The notes beneath the pieces are model-generated. The model searched no databases. It saw only the letters and a program-made list of their open reading frames with translations, and was not told the DNA's origin. This document shows, in pieces, positions 39,353 to 50,465 of a stretch of DNA of 64,000 nucleotides. The stretch is taken from assembly GCA_963693315.1 (NCBI GenBank), contig OY856188.1, positions 215,028,953 to 215,092,952 of the forward strand, given 5' to 3'. This DNA comes from Diogma glabrata (Eukaryota > Arthropoda > Insecta > Diptera > Cylindrotomidae). The position numbers were made by a program, and so were the translations under genes. Within the stretch, counting starts at the first letter, position 1, and every line of letters starts with the position of its first letter.

Positions 39353-41686
39353 ATGATAACCTGTTCCACTTGCACACAATTATTTAATACCGTAAATCTT
39401 TATATTAAACATATTAAAAGTCACAATCTTAGTTGTTTTTCATGTACATTTATTGCATGTAGTCGTAAATTTTCCCAGATAGAGTCACTAAGAAGTCATT
39501 TAAACAGTCATTACACGACAGACTTATATATTTCTGAAAAAATCATAAATTCGCCTACAGAAAAGCTACCGAGCTTTATAGAAACGGTCTTATGCAACAA
39601 TTTAAAGTTACCTAATATAAATGAATTAAAAACGGATATTCTAAAACTTATAGTTCAAGTGTACAACGAAAACTCTGTTTCAAGAAAAAAACTTCTTGAA
39701 ATATTGCAACAAACTTTTAAAATTTTAAAATCTCATTTGGATTTTATAATTTCGAAATATGACGCCGAAAATCAAATGTTTAATGAAATTGTTGGTTTTT
39801 TAAAATCATTGTCTGAGAGTTATACCATTGGAACTGAGTATATTTTATTTAAGGAATTAAATAAACTAGGTTACTTATGTTATCCAGAAACACATTTGAT
39901 ATGTTCCAGTACTCATTTAGTTAATACAACAAGTGGAAATATTTTAAAAACCAATAAAATAACTTGCCAAATTGTTAATTTAACAAATTTATTTGAAAAC
40001 CTTTTTAATATGACAAATATGCTATCCGATATTGTAGATTTTATAGATCAACTTTCAAATAATCCAAATTTACTCATTCAAAACTATATTCAAAGCGAAA
40101 GTTGGAAAAAGAAAGTGGCAAACATAGTGAAAGAAGATAATGTTCTAGTTCTGCCACTTTTTGTTTACTTTGATGATTTTGAACCAAATAATGCGCTAGG
40201 ATCTAGTAGTAACAAACAAAAAATTGGTGCAGTTTACGTAATGATCCCATGTATGCCCCGTTATTTGCAGTCGAAATTAAGCCAAATATATTTGGCGATG
40301 CTATTTTTTGTCATGGACCGCAAAAAACTAAAGTCTAAGGGTAATGAGCGTATTTTTGCGCCATTGATAAAACAATTAAATAACTTGCAAGAAATAGGTG
40401 TTAGAGTTAATCACTCAGCATATAGTTTAGTCAAATTAGTACCGTCTTTATTTATTGGAGATAATTTAGGATTAAACCAAATTTTAGGCTTTGTCGAAAG
40501 TTTCAATGCAAATTGTTTTTGTAGAATCTGTAAATGTAACAAAAATGCTACTCAAACCATGTGTCAACAAAGCTCTGATTTTTTAAGAAATAAAATGAAC
40601 TATGCACAAGACATCTCCCTCTCTGATATAAGACAAACTGGTATCAAAGAAGAATGTGTGTTTAATAAGCTTACAAATTTTCATGTCATTGATAACCTAA
40701 GCGTCGATATAATGCATGATATTTTAGAGGGTGTCGCTCATTACGACATTATTAGAATTTTAAAACAGTTTATTTATAAAGACCGCTTTTTTAGTCTCGA
40801 AGTATTTAATGAAAGGCTTAAATCTTTTGATTTTGGTATGTGTTTAAACAAGCCACCGTATATTAGGGAAGACGTATTATTAAATTCTACCAAATTAAAG
40901 TATTCTGCAGCAGAAATGTATAATTTAGTTACAAATTTAAATTGCTTAATCGGTGACTTAATACCTGTAGGAAACAATTTTTGGCAACTTTATTTAGTAT
41001 TGAGAGAGATTCTTACAGTATTTAACTTAGAAAAAGCTGATTTCGAATCTTGCAAACTGTTACAAAATATAATTACTGACCACCATGAACTATTTCAAAG
41101 TTTATTTAAAGAGCATTTAAGACCTAAGTTTCATTTTTGTACCCATTATCCTTATATAATGAACTTAATTGGACCATTGCAACATATTAGTTGCATGAGA
41201 TTCGAAGCTAAGCACCAGCAATTTAAAGAAATTGGTAGAGCCGCAAAATGTCGTAAGAACCTGTTGAAAACATTGGCTTTGAAAAATCAACTAAAAATTT
41301 GTTATATTCTTTATAATTATGATGAATTCAGTGTCAAATATCGTAATGCAAATATTAAATATAATACGAACGTGAGAGATGATACTGAATTCCAGTGTAA
41401 ATTCAATATACCGTCTAGTTCATTTACGTTTATTAAATGGATTGAGTTGCACAATATAAAATTTAAACCTGGCGTGCTCGTAACTCATCAGTATTATGAA
41501 GATGAAATCCCAGTATTTCATTTGATTGAACACATTATCAAAATAGGAAATGAAATATTTTTATGCTGTCAATCTTTAGAGACAGTCACATTTGATCCAC
41601 ACTTACAAGTATTTTATATTAAAAAAACTCTCAATTTTCTATCTATCCCATTTGAAAAATTGGAAAGTAAAAAAATTTATAATTAA
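39353..41686 (+). CDS. 777-residue C2H2 zinc-finger DDE-type transposase
   Basis: Intact single-exon frame. Residues 4-24 form a C2H2 finger (CSTC...HIKSH) and residues 28-53 a second one (CTFIAC...HLNSH), likely for DNA binding. A catalytic-type region follows. YFDDFEPNNALGSSS (about residues 271-286) resembles the first-Asp strand of CACTA transposases. GDNLGLNQILGF (about 368-380) precedes a Cys-rich CFCRICKCNKNA knuckle. DIMHDILEGVAHYD (about 451-464) and HFCTHYPYIMNLIGPL then MRFEAKHQQFKE (about 592-625) are also landmarks. The last 120 residues form an end domain also present in transposon 2. The start is the first ATG, just before the finger, and lies 5 bases after the accessory stop. 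Assignment to a CMC/CACTA-like transposase rests on motif order and on the CACTG ends; the catalytic residues are inferred. Confidence 0.85.
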   Translation: MITCSTCTQLFNTVNLYIKHIKSHNLSCFSCTFIACSRKFSQIESLRSHLNSHYTTDLYISEKIINSPTEKLPSFIETVLCNNLKLPNINELKTDILKLIVQVYNENSVSRKKLLEILQQTFKILKSHLDFIISKYDAENQMFNEIVGFLKSLSESYTIGTEYILFKELNKLGYLCYPETHLICSSTHLVNTTSGNILKTNKITCQIVNLTNLFENLFNMTNMLSDIVDFIDQLSNNPNLLIQNYIQSESWKKKVANIVKEDNVLVLPLFVYFDDFEPNNALGSSSNKQKIGAVYVMIPCMPRYLQSKLSQIYLAMLFFVMDRKKLKSKGNERIFAPLIKQLNNLQEIGVRVNHSAYSLVKLVPSLFIGDNLGLNQILGFVESFNANCFCRICKCNKNATQTMCQQSSDFLRNKMNYAQDISLSDIRQTGIKEECVFNKLTNFHVIDNLSVDIMHDILEGVAHYDIIRILKQFIYKDRFFSLEVFNERLKSFDFGMCLNKPPYIREDVLLNSTKLKYSAAEMYNLVTNLNCLIGDLIPVGNNFWQLYLVLREILTVFNLEKADFESCKLLQNIITDHHELFQSLFKEHLRPKFHFCTHYPYIMNLIGPLQHISCMRFEAKHQQFKEIGRAAKCRKNLLKTLALKNQLKICYILYNYDEFSVKYRNANIKYNTNVRDDTEFQCKFNIPSSSFTFIKWIELHNIKFKPGVLVTHQYYEDEIPVFHLIEHIIKIGNEIFLCCQSLETVTFDPHLQVFYIKKTLNFLSIPFEKLESKKIYN

Positions 41687-41799
41687 TTATATATAAGAAA
41701 TAAAATGATTGTAAATAATTTTTAATTTTATAATGTAATAAAAATAAGAAACCAAAACATATTACAATAAAAATATATTTAAGTTTTTAAAAATTTGAG

Positions 41800-42210
41800 T
41801 TGTTGCTTTTTTACACCCTATAAATTCAGCCGTATTGAAATGTTAAAGTCACTTGAGACAAACACTTATCATGTGTTATCGTTTCTAATAAACTCTTCTT
41901 ATCATTTATTAAAAACACTACATGTTTCTAGCAAATGCAAATTATTGTTTGGACTAAATATTACAGTATTTTGCGCAAACACTTTTTATACTATAACTGT
42001 TTGCCGTAAAAGCTTTCTATCACTGATGACAAACATTTTGTGTCTATAGAAAACAATAATTGTTGTTTGTTCTAAACACTTCTTGTTTGCTCAAAACTAT
42101 GAGCATATTTGTAGCAAGTAGAATTTATATTTTCCTTGAACAATAATATTATTTACCACAAACTATACTCCCAAACACTTTTCTTGTTACCTGCAAAAAG
42201 TGTTTGAGAC
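41800..42210. repeat. Right subterminal repeat array of transposon 1
   Basis: The same CAAACA/TGTTTG words as at the left end (GACAAACACTTATC, GCGCAAACACTTTT, CTAAACACTTCTTG, CAAAAAGTGTTTGAG), often as CAAACACTT. An 84-codon frame at 41795-42049 is a by-product of these repeats. Confidence 0.75.
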
Positions 42211-42359
42211 AAACATATCGTTTTTTGAGTGCGGTTGTATTCCCTGACTAGACACATCTTTTAAATTATTATATTCATTTAAATTAGAATATATAAAAAT
42301 ACAGTTTGTGTAGTGGTAAAATGGAAAAGCTAAAAAAATGGAAAAGCTTTCTAATATAT

Positions 42360-42620
42360 ATATCAGTACCTCGGAGGCATACTGCACTATGTCATTTTAG
42401 TCAACTTTTCAGTAGAGCAGGCTTATTGTTGTCGGACACTCTTTGTGCTCCATAATTACGTATGTTAATTATGTTTCGACCAGAAATGCAGTTGGACTCA
42501 ATTATTGTCACAATATTTATCTGGTTCTTACTAATCTAACTAATCAAACTTGCAATTTTTTTGTTGACTGAAAAGTTGACTAGAATGACATAGTGCAGCT
42601 TACCTCCGAGGTACTGATAT
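42360..42620. mobile_element. 261-bp MITE with about 55-bp inverted repeats
   Basis: ATATCAGTACCTCGGAGG at the left end and CCTCCGAGGTACTGATAT at the right end are perfect inverted repeats. They extend through TGCACTATGTCATT and TAGTCAACTTTTCAGT with a few differences. The interior is non-coding. TA may be the target duplication, but AT-rich flanks make this uncertain. Confidence 0.82.
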
Positions 42621-42622
42621 TA

Positions 42623-42715
42623 GGTGCGTTCGATTTGACTGAAACAACTGAAAAAACAACAACAATTGCCTTTAATTCTTCAGTTGATTCAGTTGCTTCA
42701 GTCAAATTGAACACG
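42623..42715. mobile_element. 93-bp palindromic MITE, copy 2
   Basis: Nearly identical to 411-505: GGTGCGTTCGATTTGACTG, AACAACTGAAAAAACAACAA, a short centre, then TTGCTTCAGTCAAATTGAAC and ACGGC. TATTA stands on both sides and may be the target duplication. It sits only 2 bases beyond the preceding MITE, so one inserted next to or into the end of the other. Confidence 0.82.
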
Positions 42716-43398
42716 GCTATTATTATATGATGGACGATTTTATGGATGATTTTAGGATGTGATATTTTCGTGATGTGGTATTTTCATATATAGTGTGATT
42801 TTTCGCTGTGATATTTTTGACGTGATATTCTTTTGTGTGCGATTTTTTCGTGTCATATTTTATCATAGAACCGACAAAACTTATTCTTGACACCAGTAAG
42901 CTTAAGATATCTATAATATTATCCCTATCACATTGGATAAGGTCAGATTGTTGTTTACTAAACTATTCTGGATGGGAAAGGTAATTGTAAATAAAAACAT
43001 CAGACTGGATTAAGGCATGTAATGATTGAACTTTACTCATGTAAGAAAACCATTTGTAATATATATTGTCCTAGGTTCCCCAGATGTTGTGACACATATT
43101 GTGATTTGTATTACACTACAGTTTTTATTAGAAAAAAATATAGTTGAAATTTGAAAATAAACTTTGCTTACCTCTTAAACCCAATAAAGCGTAGCCCAAA
43201 TATAAACGGTTGGACCAACTGATTTGACCAATATCGGATCATTGGTATAGTGGTTATCATTCATCACATGATCCTGTTAGAGCATGGAAAAATGATTGGA
43301 CTGTCCACCAATGACTTTTTCAAAAGCTGTCAGAACAGGAATAGGACACAGCTGTCACAAGCTGTCACAATAGGAGCAGGACGCCACGCTCTATGATC
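42716..43398. other. Unannotated sequence
   Basis: No coding frame. 42740-42860 is a loose array of GTGATATTTT(C/G) words. AGCTGTCACA is repeated in tandem near 43352-43371. Confidence 0.4.
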
Positions 43399-43840
43399 CA
43401 TTTAGTCAGTGGCGGACTACCATAGAGGCAGAAGAGGCGGCCGCCTCTGGCCCCACATGCACCCCCTTGCGACAAATAGTAATGATATTTTATAGGTATT
43501 CAAATATCAGATGACTGCGTTCATTCAACCAAAGTTTTTAAACCTAAAGATTTTTTTTATATTATCCCACATTTAACAGTGTTAGGTTGTCAATTTGTAT
43601 TACTTTTTTTCATGTATTTATTTTAATAATTCTAATTTGATAGTTTTATAATTTTTATTTTTCATTAGAATGTTATTTTTCATAACCAGCTTCGATTTGA
43701 ATAATGTTATGAACGTCATATCACATCATAAATGCCTGTTGTTATTTAGCCATAACGGCCCTCATAACGGCCCGTTGCTATGTAAACATTTTCATAGCAA
43801 CGTATTTGAAGGGACACCAAAATAACTATTTAATATTATA

Positions 43841-44858
43841 TGACAGGAACCAATTTTAGTTTTATTAAAACAAATTGTTTTATTAAAACGAGTTAAGCTG
43901 TTCGAAAATTCAAAGACTACTTAGCAACTACTTATAAATAAATATGTACATTTAGAGAGAAATCAAAATATTTTTTCATAGCAACCTATTCGAAGGGAAA
44001 CCAAAATGAAACTTTTTTTTCAATAACTATTAATTACTCTAATTTATCATTAAACATTTAATGAAAAATAAATCGTTGTACCACTGTCGTTATCAGATTT
44101 TAACGGCCTTCAGGCGATATGAACCCCTCGGGCCAGAGGCCCTCGGGCTGGTCATATCGCCTTCGGGCCGTTAAAATCCTTAACAACCTTGGTACGTAAA
44201 TAACTATTTAATATATTCGTTTTCCAATTTGTATCGTAGAAAAAACATTTTGTTTTGAAAAGTTAAACTGTTACGAATGAATATTAATACTAAAACTTTA
44301 TTTGCAATGGGCTGTTATTATATTAATCGCAAAATTATTGATAAAAACATAAAATCCAGATAAGCATTTTTAGGGTATTTGAAGTATATTTGAGTTTTAA
44401 GTTTTCATCAACGATTTTGGATTTCTTTCTTTTCTTTAGGGGATACAAATTGGAAAACGAATACTTTAAAATAGTTATTTACGTACCAAGGTTGTTATAA
44501 GGATTTTAACGGCCCGAAGGCGATATGACCAGCCCCAAGGCCTCTGGCCCGAGGGATTCATATCGCCTGAAGGCCGTTAAAATCTGATAACGACAGTGAT
44601 CCGTACAACGATTTATTTTTCATTAAATGTATTAATAATAAATTAGAGTAATTCATAATTATTGAAAAAAAGTTTCATTTTGGTTTTCCTTCAAATAGGT
44701 TGCTATGAAAAAATATTTTGATTTCTCTCTAAATGTACATATTTATTGTTAAGTAGTTGCTAAGTAGTCTTTGAATTTTCGAACAGCTTAACTCGTTTTA
44801 ATAAAACGATTTGTTTTAATAGAACTAAAATTGGTTCCTGTCATATAATATTAAAAAA
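43841..44858. repeat. Inner palindrome beside the recombinase gene
   Basis: Arms 43841-44238 and 44443-44858 are inverted copies (GACAGGAACCAATTTTAG, TTCGAACAGCTTAACTCG as read in the right arm, GGCCGTTAAAATC, GATACAAATTGGAAAACGAA). The arms themselves contain a smaller GC-rich palindrome (CCTTCAGGCGATATGA ... TCATATCGCCTTCGGG). The motif CATAGCAACCTATTCGAAGG in the arms is a relative of one in the outer inverted repeats. Confidence 0.8.
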
Positions 44859-44881
44859 AATATACGAAAACTTAAGAAAAT

Positions 44882-45932
44882 ATGGATTTACCAGATCTTG
44901 TCTCACAAAATGCAGCTAAGGCCATTGCCAACTTGCTGCCAATCAAATCCAAGGTCCGTTACGACCAGGAATACAGCCTATTTATAGAATGGAAGACCCG
45001 GAATAATATTGCAGCTATAGATGAGACCGTCATGTTGGCGTACTTCCAAGAATTGGTATGTTCTTTAAAGTCGTTATATATTGCACTGTAAGCCGTATAT
45101 ATATTCCTCTTTTTATTATTAGTCTGAAAAGTTTGCCCATAATTCACTCTGGACAAAATACTCGATGCTGAAAACCACTTTATTAGTTAATACCAATGTC
45201 GATCTTACAAAATTCAGCCGCTTCATTGACTTTCTCAAAACGAAGTCGAAAAATTACGTAACAAAAAAATCCAAAGTGTTAGAGCCGGACCAGATCCAAT
45301 GTTTCATTCAAGATTCCCCTGATAGTGATTACCTTCTGCACAAAGTAGTTATTTTAATGGGTGTGTTTGGGGCCTTGCGGAGGGATGAGTGGACGAAGAT
45401 GTCAATAGACGACATTGAAGACAAGGGTTCCTGTGTAGTTGTTAAGGTACCTTCCACCAAAAATGGCCCCTCGTCAGGGTTTAGTATTATTATAGACGAG
45501 AATAAAATCAGGGCCTTACAAATAATCAAAAAATATATGTCTATAAGGGGAGAAAAGGTTTCCAAACGTTTTTTTCTAAATTATAAGAACGGAAAATGTA
45601 CTGAACAGCCCGTGGGAAAGAACACCTTAGGCAATGTTCCAGCAACTGTGGCAAAGTTTTTGAAATTAAAAGATAGGAAAGGATATACTGGACATTGCCT
45701 AAGAAGAACATCGGCCACTCTATTTTGAGCAGAGGCATCTTTCGAAACGTTGAAGATGCATGGGAAGAGGAAGAGCTCTACAGTGGCAGAAGCGTATGTA
45801 GAAGAGAGTGTTACTACCAAAAATAAGGCTTCTAAACTTTTAATGGATGCGTTGGAACTAGCAAAGCCACCAACAAACTTTACCGCGACAAATACAAGCG
45901 ATCAAGTGATTTCAGTGTACACACAAATTTGA
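44882..45932 (+). pseudogene. Crypton-like tyrosine recombinase, one in-frame stop
   Basis: Two exons. Exon 1 (44882-45055, 58 codons) carries a SAM-like core-binding region (YDQEYSLFIEWKTRNN). A 67-base intron (GTATGT...TTAG, 45056-45122) follows. Exon 2 runs to 45932. The catalytic residues of tyrosine recombinases are visible: Arg in GVFGALRRDEW, Lys in STKNGPSSG, H-x-x-R in GHCLRRTSA, and a candidate Tyr in STVAEAYVEE. A TGA at 45726-45728, right after HCLRRTSATLF, interrupts an otherwise open frame of about 326 residues, so this copy is disabled by a single change. The fold and motif spacing match animal Crypton (KCTD/insect Crypton) transposases. Confidence 0.85.
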
Positions 45933-46183
45933 ACACTCCAGATCTGCAAACCCATACATTTTCAGACAATAATTTTAATTATTGCAACTTTAATTTTTAT
46001 ATAAACTAATTTTAAATAAAATAAGTTATTGTAATAGTTATTTTGGTGTCCCTTCAAATACGTTGCTATGAAAATGTTTACATAGCAACGGGCCGTTATG
46101 GCTAAATCACAACCGGCATTTATGATGTGATATGACGTTCATAACATTATTCAAATCGAAGCTGGTTATGAAAAATAACATTC

Positions 46184-46575
46184 TTGCTCGAAGCTTGCTC
46201 GAAGAAACGAGCCTTCATATAACTATATATCTGAGCTTTAATCATTGAAAAATATACTGCGTCCTATAATCAAGGATTATGCCATTAGCTGGACTATTGG
46301 CAAACCAATTTTAGTTTTGTTCCTGCAAATTTTTAAAACAAATTTGCTTTTTATCTCTTATTTTATTTTTATTTTCTCTATCCTATCACGAAATATTGGC
46401 CTATGTCATATTTTATATGTGATAGGATTTATGGTTTAGTTATCCATTATTGAACAAAAAAAATTAAAAAAAAACAAAAAAAAAACAGATTTGCGTCCAT
46501 TAACATCCTTAGAACGCATGTTGTTGTGGGACCTTGGTCTTAAAAGGTTTTTATGTGTTGTTGTGACACATATTG
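46184..46575 (-). repeat. Family-A repeat, inverted copy
   Basis: Read on the minus strand it matches 58830-59110 and 54600-54850: ACAACAACACATA, CTTTTAAGA(C/G)CAAGGT, GGACGCAA, AAATATGAC(A/T)TA(G/T)GCCAATATT, GATTAAAGCTCAGAT and GGCTCGTTT. It starts at the right inverted repeat of the recombinase element. No coding frame with motifs. Confidence 0.65.
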
Positions 46576-46843
46576 TAATGCCTACTACACATCACATTTT
46601 ATTTAAAAAAAAAAAAAAAATGAAAAATAAAATTATAAAACTATCAAAATGACAGACAAATAAATAAATATAGGTATATATTTTTTTATATCAAATTTTC
46701 TATATTTTTATTAAAAAATTTAAAGAATAAAAATTTTTTTAGTCAGAAATACATATAAAATTTTTGGTATAATCTTAAATTTGGCCCCAAAATTTTGTTC
46801 TGCCTTAGGCCCCTTAAAGGCATAATCCGAAACTGCATTTAGC

Positions 46844-48747
46844 TTCATTGGAAGCTACAACAAACTTTGTTCTAAGTATGTCATTATTACTTGTGTTTGG
46901 TGACAGTCACTGCAACCTAACCTAACCTACTATATATGAGATTGATAATCTGTTTTTAGAAATCTAATGTCAATCTAGTGCCAATGACAAGCAGTAATAA
47001 CTAAATACAATAAAGACACGTTCAAATCGAACTAGCAGTTTTCATAATTGATATTCAAAGTGCTCTCATAAAGGTTAGCTGCATGTACTTACTAATTTTA
47101 CTTATTATAAACAAAACAGTGTTAGTGTTATTATAAAACTAGCATTGAGAGACGAAAATTGCCATTAAAAATGTCGATAATATCTACACAAAGATCTGGC
47201 GTGCAAAAAGTAGCTATACGGAAAAACGGTAGAATTTTATATATAACAGATTAAAATAAAAAACGCATGAATGTATTAAATAATTAGAATTATTACCTTG
47301 TTGAATAACTATTTGTATTTAAAAAACGAAAAACCAAACCAAAAATTAAATTCTAATTTTATGACAAAACAACCCTTTTATTTGCTTATATTTTTAATTA
47401 GTACGCAATTCGCGTAATTCTTTCAAATTCTTGTTTTAATTCAGCATTAATTTTTTTCCTACCCAAATATAAAAATTAAAATGAAGCTTTAAACTTACAA
47501 TTTGTGTTTCCTGTTCATATTTTAAAGTAAATTATTTTGATTTTTATGAATTTTATGTGAAAAGTTTTCACGATTTAAACGGAGCTGAAATTTTCGACAC
47601 GTCGTTCTCTTTATAAAATCTCATAATCATCAGAATTTCTATTATGTTATGATTATTATGATTATGTTTATGGTGTATATTACCACTCTTTATACTTCTA
47701 ACAATGAATTAAGTCTATTAATTTCAGATATTATAATATAGCAGTGAAAATATGAAATGGAAACAAACAGATATGAGAGAAAAGTAAATTAATTTTTGTA
47801 AGTCTATTTAGAATTAATCGATTACAACGGGTTTTAATCGTTTAAGTAAAACAACCATAATCAACACATAATAAGTTTGAAACTCACTTCAAAACAATGA
47901 TAAAAAATAAAATAAAATTTCACATCATTTGTCTATTTCACTTGAACAACAATCCACTAAAATTTAACAAATCCACTTTCACAGTTGGAGGTCTAACATA
48001 TTATACAACAACAATGTGAATGTTATGTCCACACGCTCATATATGTATTTGGGTTTGTATTCTTTTTTATTTATTTTTTAAATAATTTTGTATTGTGGCG
48101 CTAAACATTTGATTACGATATCTTAGAATACAATAACCATCCTGTGGAGAGTTATAAATTTCAAAATAAAAATCGATTCTTTGAGCATGAAAAATATTGA
48201 TCGGCTTGAAGTAAAGTTAAAAACAAAACAAAATTATCTTTAAACCCCTTTGAAATAAGCTTAAGAATCCCTCTTAGATTTATCTTAACTAGAAATTAGT
48301 TAAAAGGATACAAGGATTACAATTTTAATTCAAAAATGATAGGAAGTTGACAATGTGATCGATCAAAGTCATTGTAAAATTTTGGCAGAACATGGAAAAA
48401 GAAAGTAATGAAATAAAAATGTGAATTGAAGATTGAATGAAGAAGATTCGTATTGAGAGGAATAAAAGGGTGATAACGGTTTTCAAGATTATTGATTTTC
48501 ACGAAAAGAATAAATCATCATCAATCGATAGGTTTTGATTTTTCGATTGAGTTTCTTGATGTCTGACGAGTTTGACATAAAAGAGGATTTTATGTGAAAC
48601 TAGAAATATTTTATTTAGCATTCTTTGGTTGAACAAAAGGAAGGGAGTTCAAACAAAATTTTAGGATTTACTTTATTATACACACATAAGATAAATGTGT
48701 CTTTTTCCCTTTAAGTTTGGAGTAAACTAGGCTTCTTAATTAGAATG
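46844..48747. other. Unannotated AT-rich intron sequence
   Basis: No gene or repeat recognised; short chance frames only (for example 48502-48317 minus). Confidence 0.45.
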
Positions 48748-49184
48748 TTTGTATGCAGGGCCGGTGCAAGACATTTTTACGCTCTGTTCAAACATGAGAA
48801 ATGCGCCCCAGAACTTAAGAGTTATCTCAAAATTGTTGTGGCTTATCTTATCGTATTATAAAATTTGTTGCATACCATTTATAATATTCGATTTTAAATT
48901 TGTTCTTCCTCAAATATATTAAAATACTTTGTTTATTATTAAATATCTACATATTTTAGACTAGGCCCATCTTCAGGATCAAAAAACTATCAAAAATATT
49001 ACTGTTAGATTTATTATCCTGAAGATGGCCCTAGCCCGTAATTTGTATATCTGTGCGTTCTTCATCCATGACATTTGACATATTTCGTTTTGTTTTTTAA
49101 AACAAAATGATAGCTTTTATTCGAAATTCTACTTTAAGATATTCAAATTAAACAAAATTTATAAAAACTAAAGTTTAAATTAAT

Positions 49185-50465
49185 ATTCAGGATTTTGTGA
49201 GCAATTAAACTCAAGTAACTATGGAATTAATTTGAATTTTTCCAATTCAAAGGTATGGTTGGAAATATCTCAGAAAAAAACTCAGTTTTTCTCTTTTACG
49301 TGTTTCGGTTGGGATTCGAACTCGTAACCTCATCAGTGCCAAACTGACGAGTTCAATTCCTTTGGCAGATACGTTTAACCACTACGCCACCAGGGCGATG
49401 ATATTTCTAAGTTGAAACTTCATCATCAGTTATCTTACTTAAGTTGAATTTCTCAATCGTCAATTAGACATAATTTTTTATGGAAATTTAATTCATTTTG
49501 AATGAAGATTTTTTGCATTGAATTTTCTTGACAGTACTATTGTGTGAATTTATAGAATGTGTAATATTTCTATTATAGTCAACATTCTAAGTCACGAATG
49601 TATAGTCATTATTGATTGTTTCCAATCAATTCGAAAATCAATGATCGATACTTGGTCAATTATTGTCATACATGCGCGCTTGCATATTTGCCAACATTTT
49701 GGGGAATTTCATTTATTCAGGATTTTGTGAGCAATTAAACTCAAGTAACTATGGAGTTAATTTGAGTTTTTACAATTCAAAGGTATGGTTAGAAATATCT
49801 CAGGAAAAACTCAGTTTTTCTCTTTTACGTGTTTCGGTTGGGATTCGAACTCGTAACCTTTCAAATTAAGTGCCAAACCTACACATTCTATGAATTCACA
49901 CAATAGTACTGTCAAGAAAATTCAATGCAAAATATCTGCATTCAAAATGAATAAAATTTCCATAAAAAAGCTATGTTTAACTGACGATTGAGAAATTCAA
50001 CTTAAGTAAGATAACTGATGATGAAGTTTCAACTTAGAAATATCATCGCCTTGGTGGCGTAGTGGCTAAACGTGTCTGCCAAAGGAATTGAACTCGTCAG
50101 TTTGGCACTGATGAGGTTACGAGTTCGAATCCCAACCGAAACACGTAAAAGAGAAAAACTGAGTTTTTTTCTGAGATATTTCCAACCATACCTTTGAATT
50201 GGAAAAATTCAAATTAATTCCATAGTTACTTGAGTTTAATTGCTCACAAAATCCTGAATAAATAAAATTCCCCAAAATGTTGGCAAATATGCAAGCGCGC
50301 ATATATGACAATAATTGACCAAGTGTCGATCATTGATTTTCGCATTGATTGGAAAACAATCAATAATGACTGTACACTCGTGACTTAGAATGTTGACTAT
50401 AAAAGAAATATTAAACATTCTATGAATTCACACAATAGTACTGTCAAGAAAATTCAATGCAAAAA
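49185..50465. mobile_element. Foldback of SINE-like units with tRNA-like heads
   Basis: The unit has a tRNA-like head, seen on the plus strand at 50045-50145: TGGTGGCGTAGTGG (A box, 50050-50063), then GAGTTCGAATCCC (B-box-like, near 50121-50133). The same head lies inverted at 49305-49405, and a truncated inverted copy lies at 49830-49870. Downstream the unit continues with AAAAACTGAGTTTTTTTCTG and GAGTTTAATTGCTCACAAAA, and upstream with CACAATAGTACTGTCAAG. So there are three units, two facing left and one facing right. Frames of 60-68 codons here are by-products of the repeat. It lies inside the hAT element. Confidence 0.78.

Larger units (their letters stand above)
43668..46183 (+). mobile_element. 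Element with long inverted repeats and a Crypton-like recombinase
   Basis: The left repeat 43668-43835 and right repeat 46035-46183 are inverted and nearly identical (GAATGTTATTTTTCATAACC, GACGTCATATCAC-type centre, CATAGCAACGTATTTGAAGG), except that the left one has about 12 extra bases (a second CATAACGGCCC). Between them lie a one-kilobase palindrome and a tyrosine recombinase pseudogene. Known Cryptons lack terminal inverted repeats, so either the recombinase was captured by a foldback element or this is an unusual recombinase transposon. Confidence 0.6.
43407..46835. mobile_element. hAT-like element, 8-bp duplication (7/8 match)
   Basis: The left end CAGTGGCGGACTACC and the inverted right end CAGTTTCGGATTATGCC are similar, and the flanks CATTTAGT (43399-43406) and CATTTAGC (46836-46843) differ at one base. 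An 8-bp duplication and CAG-type ends are features of hAT transposons. Its left subterminal region has GAGGCAGAAGAGGCGGCC and CTCTGGCCCC; the right has GGCCCCAAAATTTTG and GGCCCCTTAAAGG. No hAT transposase is encoded. The interior is taken up by the recombinase element and a family-A fragment. Confidence 0.65.

Noticed and set aside
41795..42049. 84-codon frame after the transposase
   Set aside because: Lies in the subterminal CAAACA repeat array and has no family motif.
50045..50145. A functional tRNA gene
   Set aside because: tRNA-like head only; the region between the boxes is too long and does not fold, and it occurs in three repeat units.
49663..50418. Frames of 60-68 codons with similar sequences on both strands (MSYMRACIFANILGN)
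   Set aside because: They mirror each other because they lie in the arms of the foldback element; no protein family.
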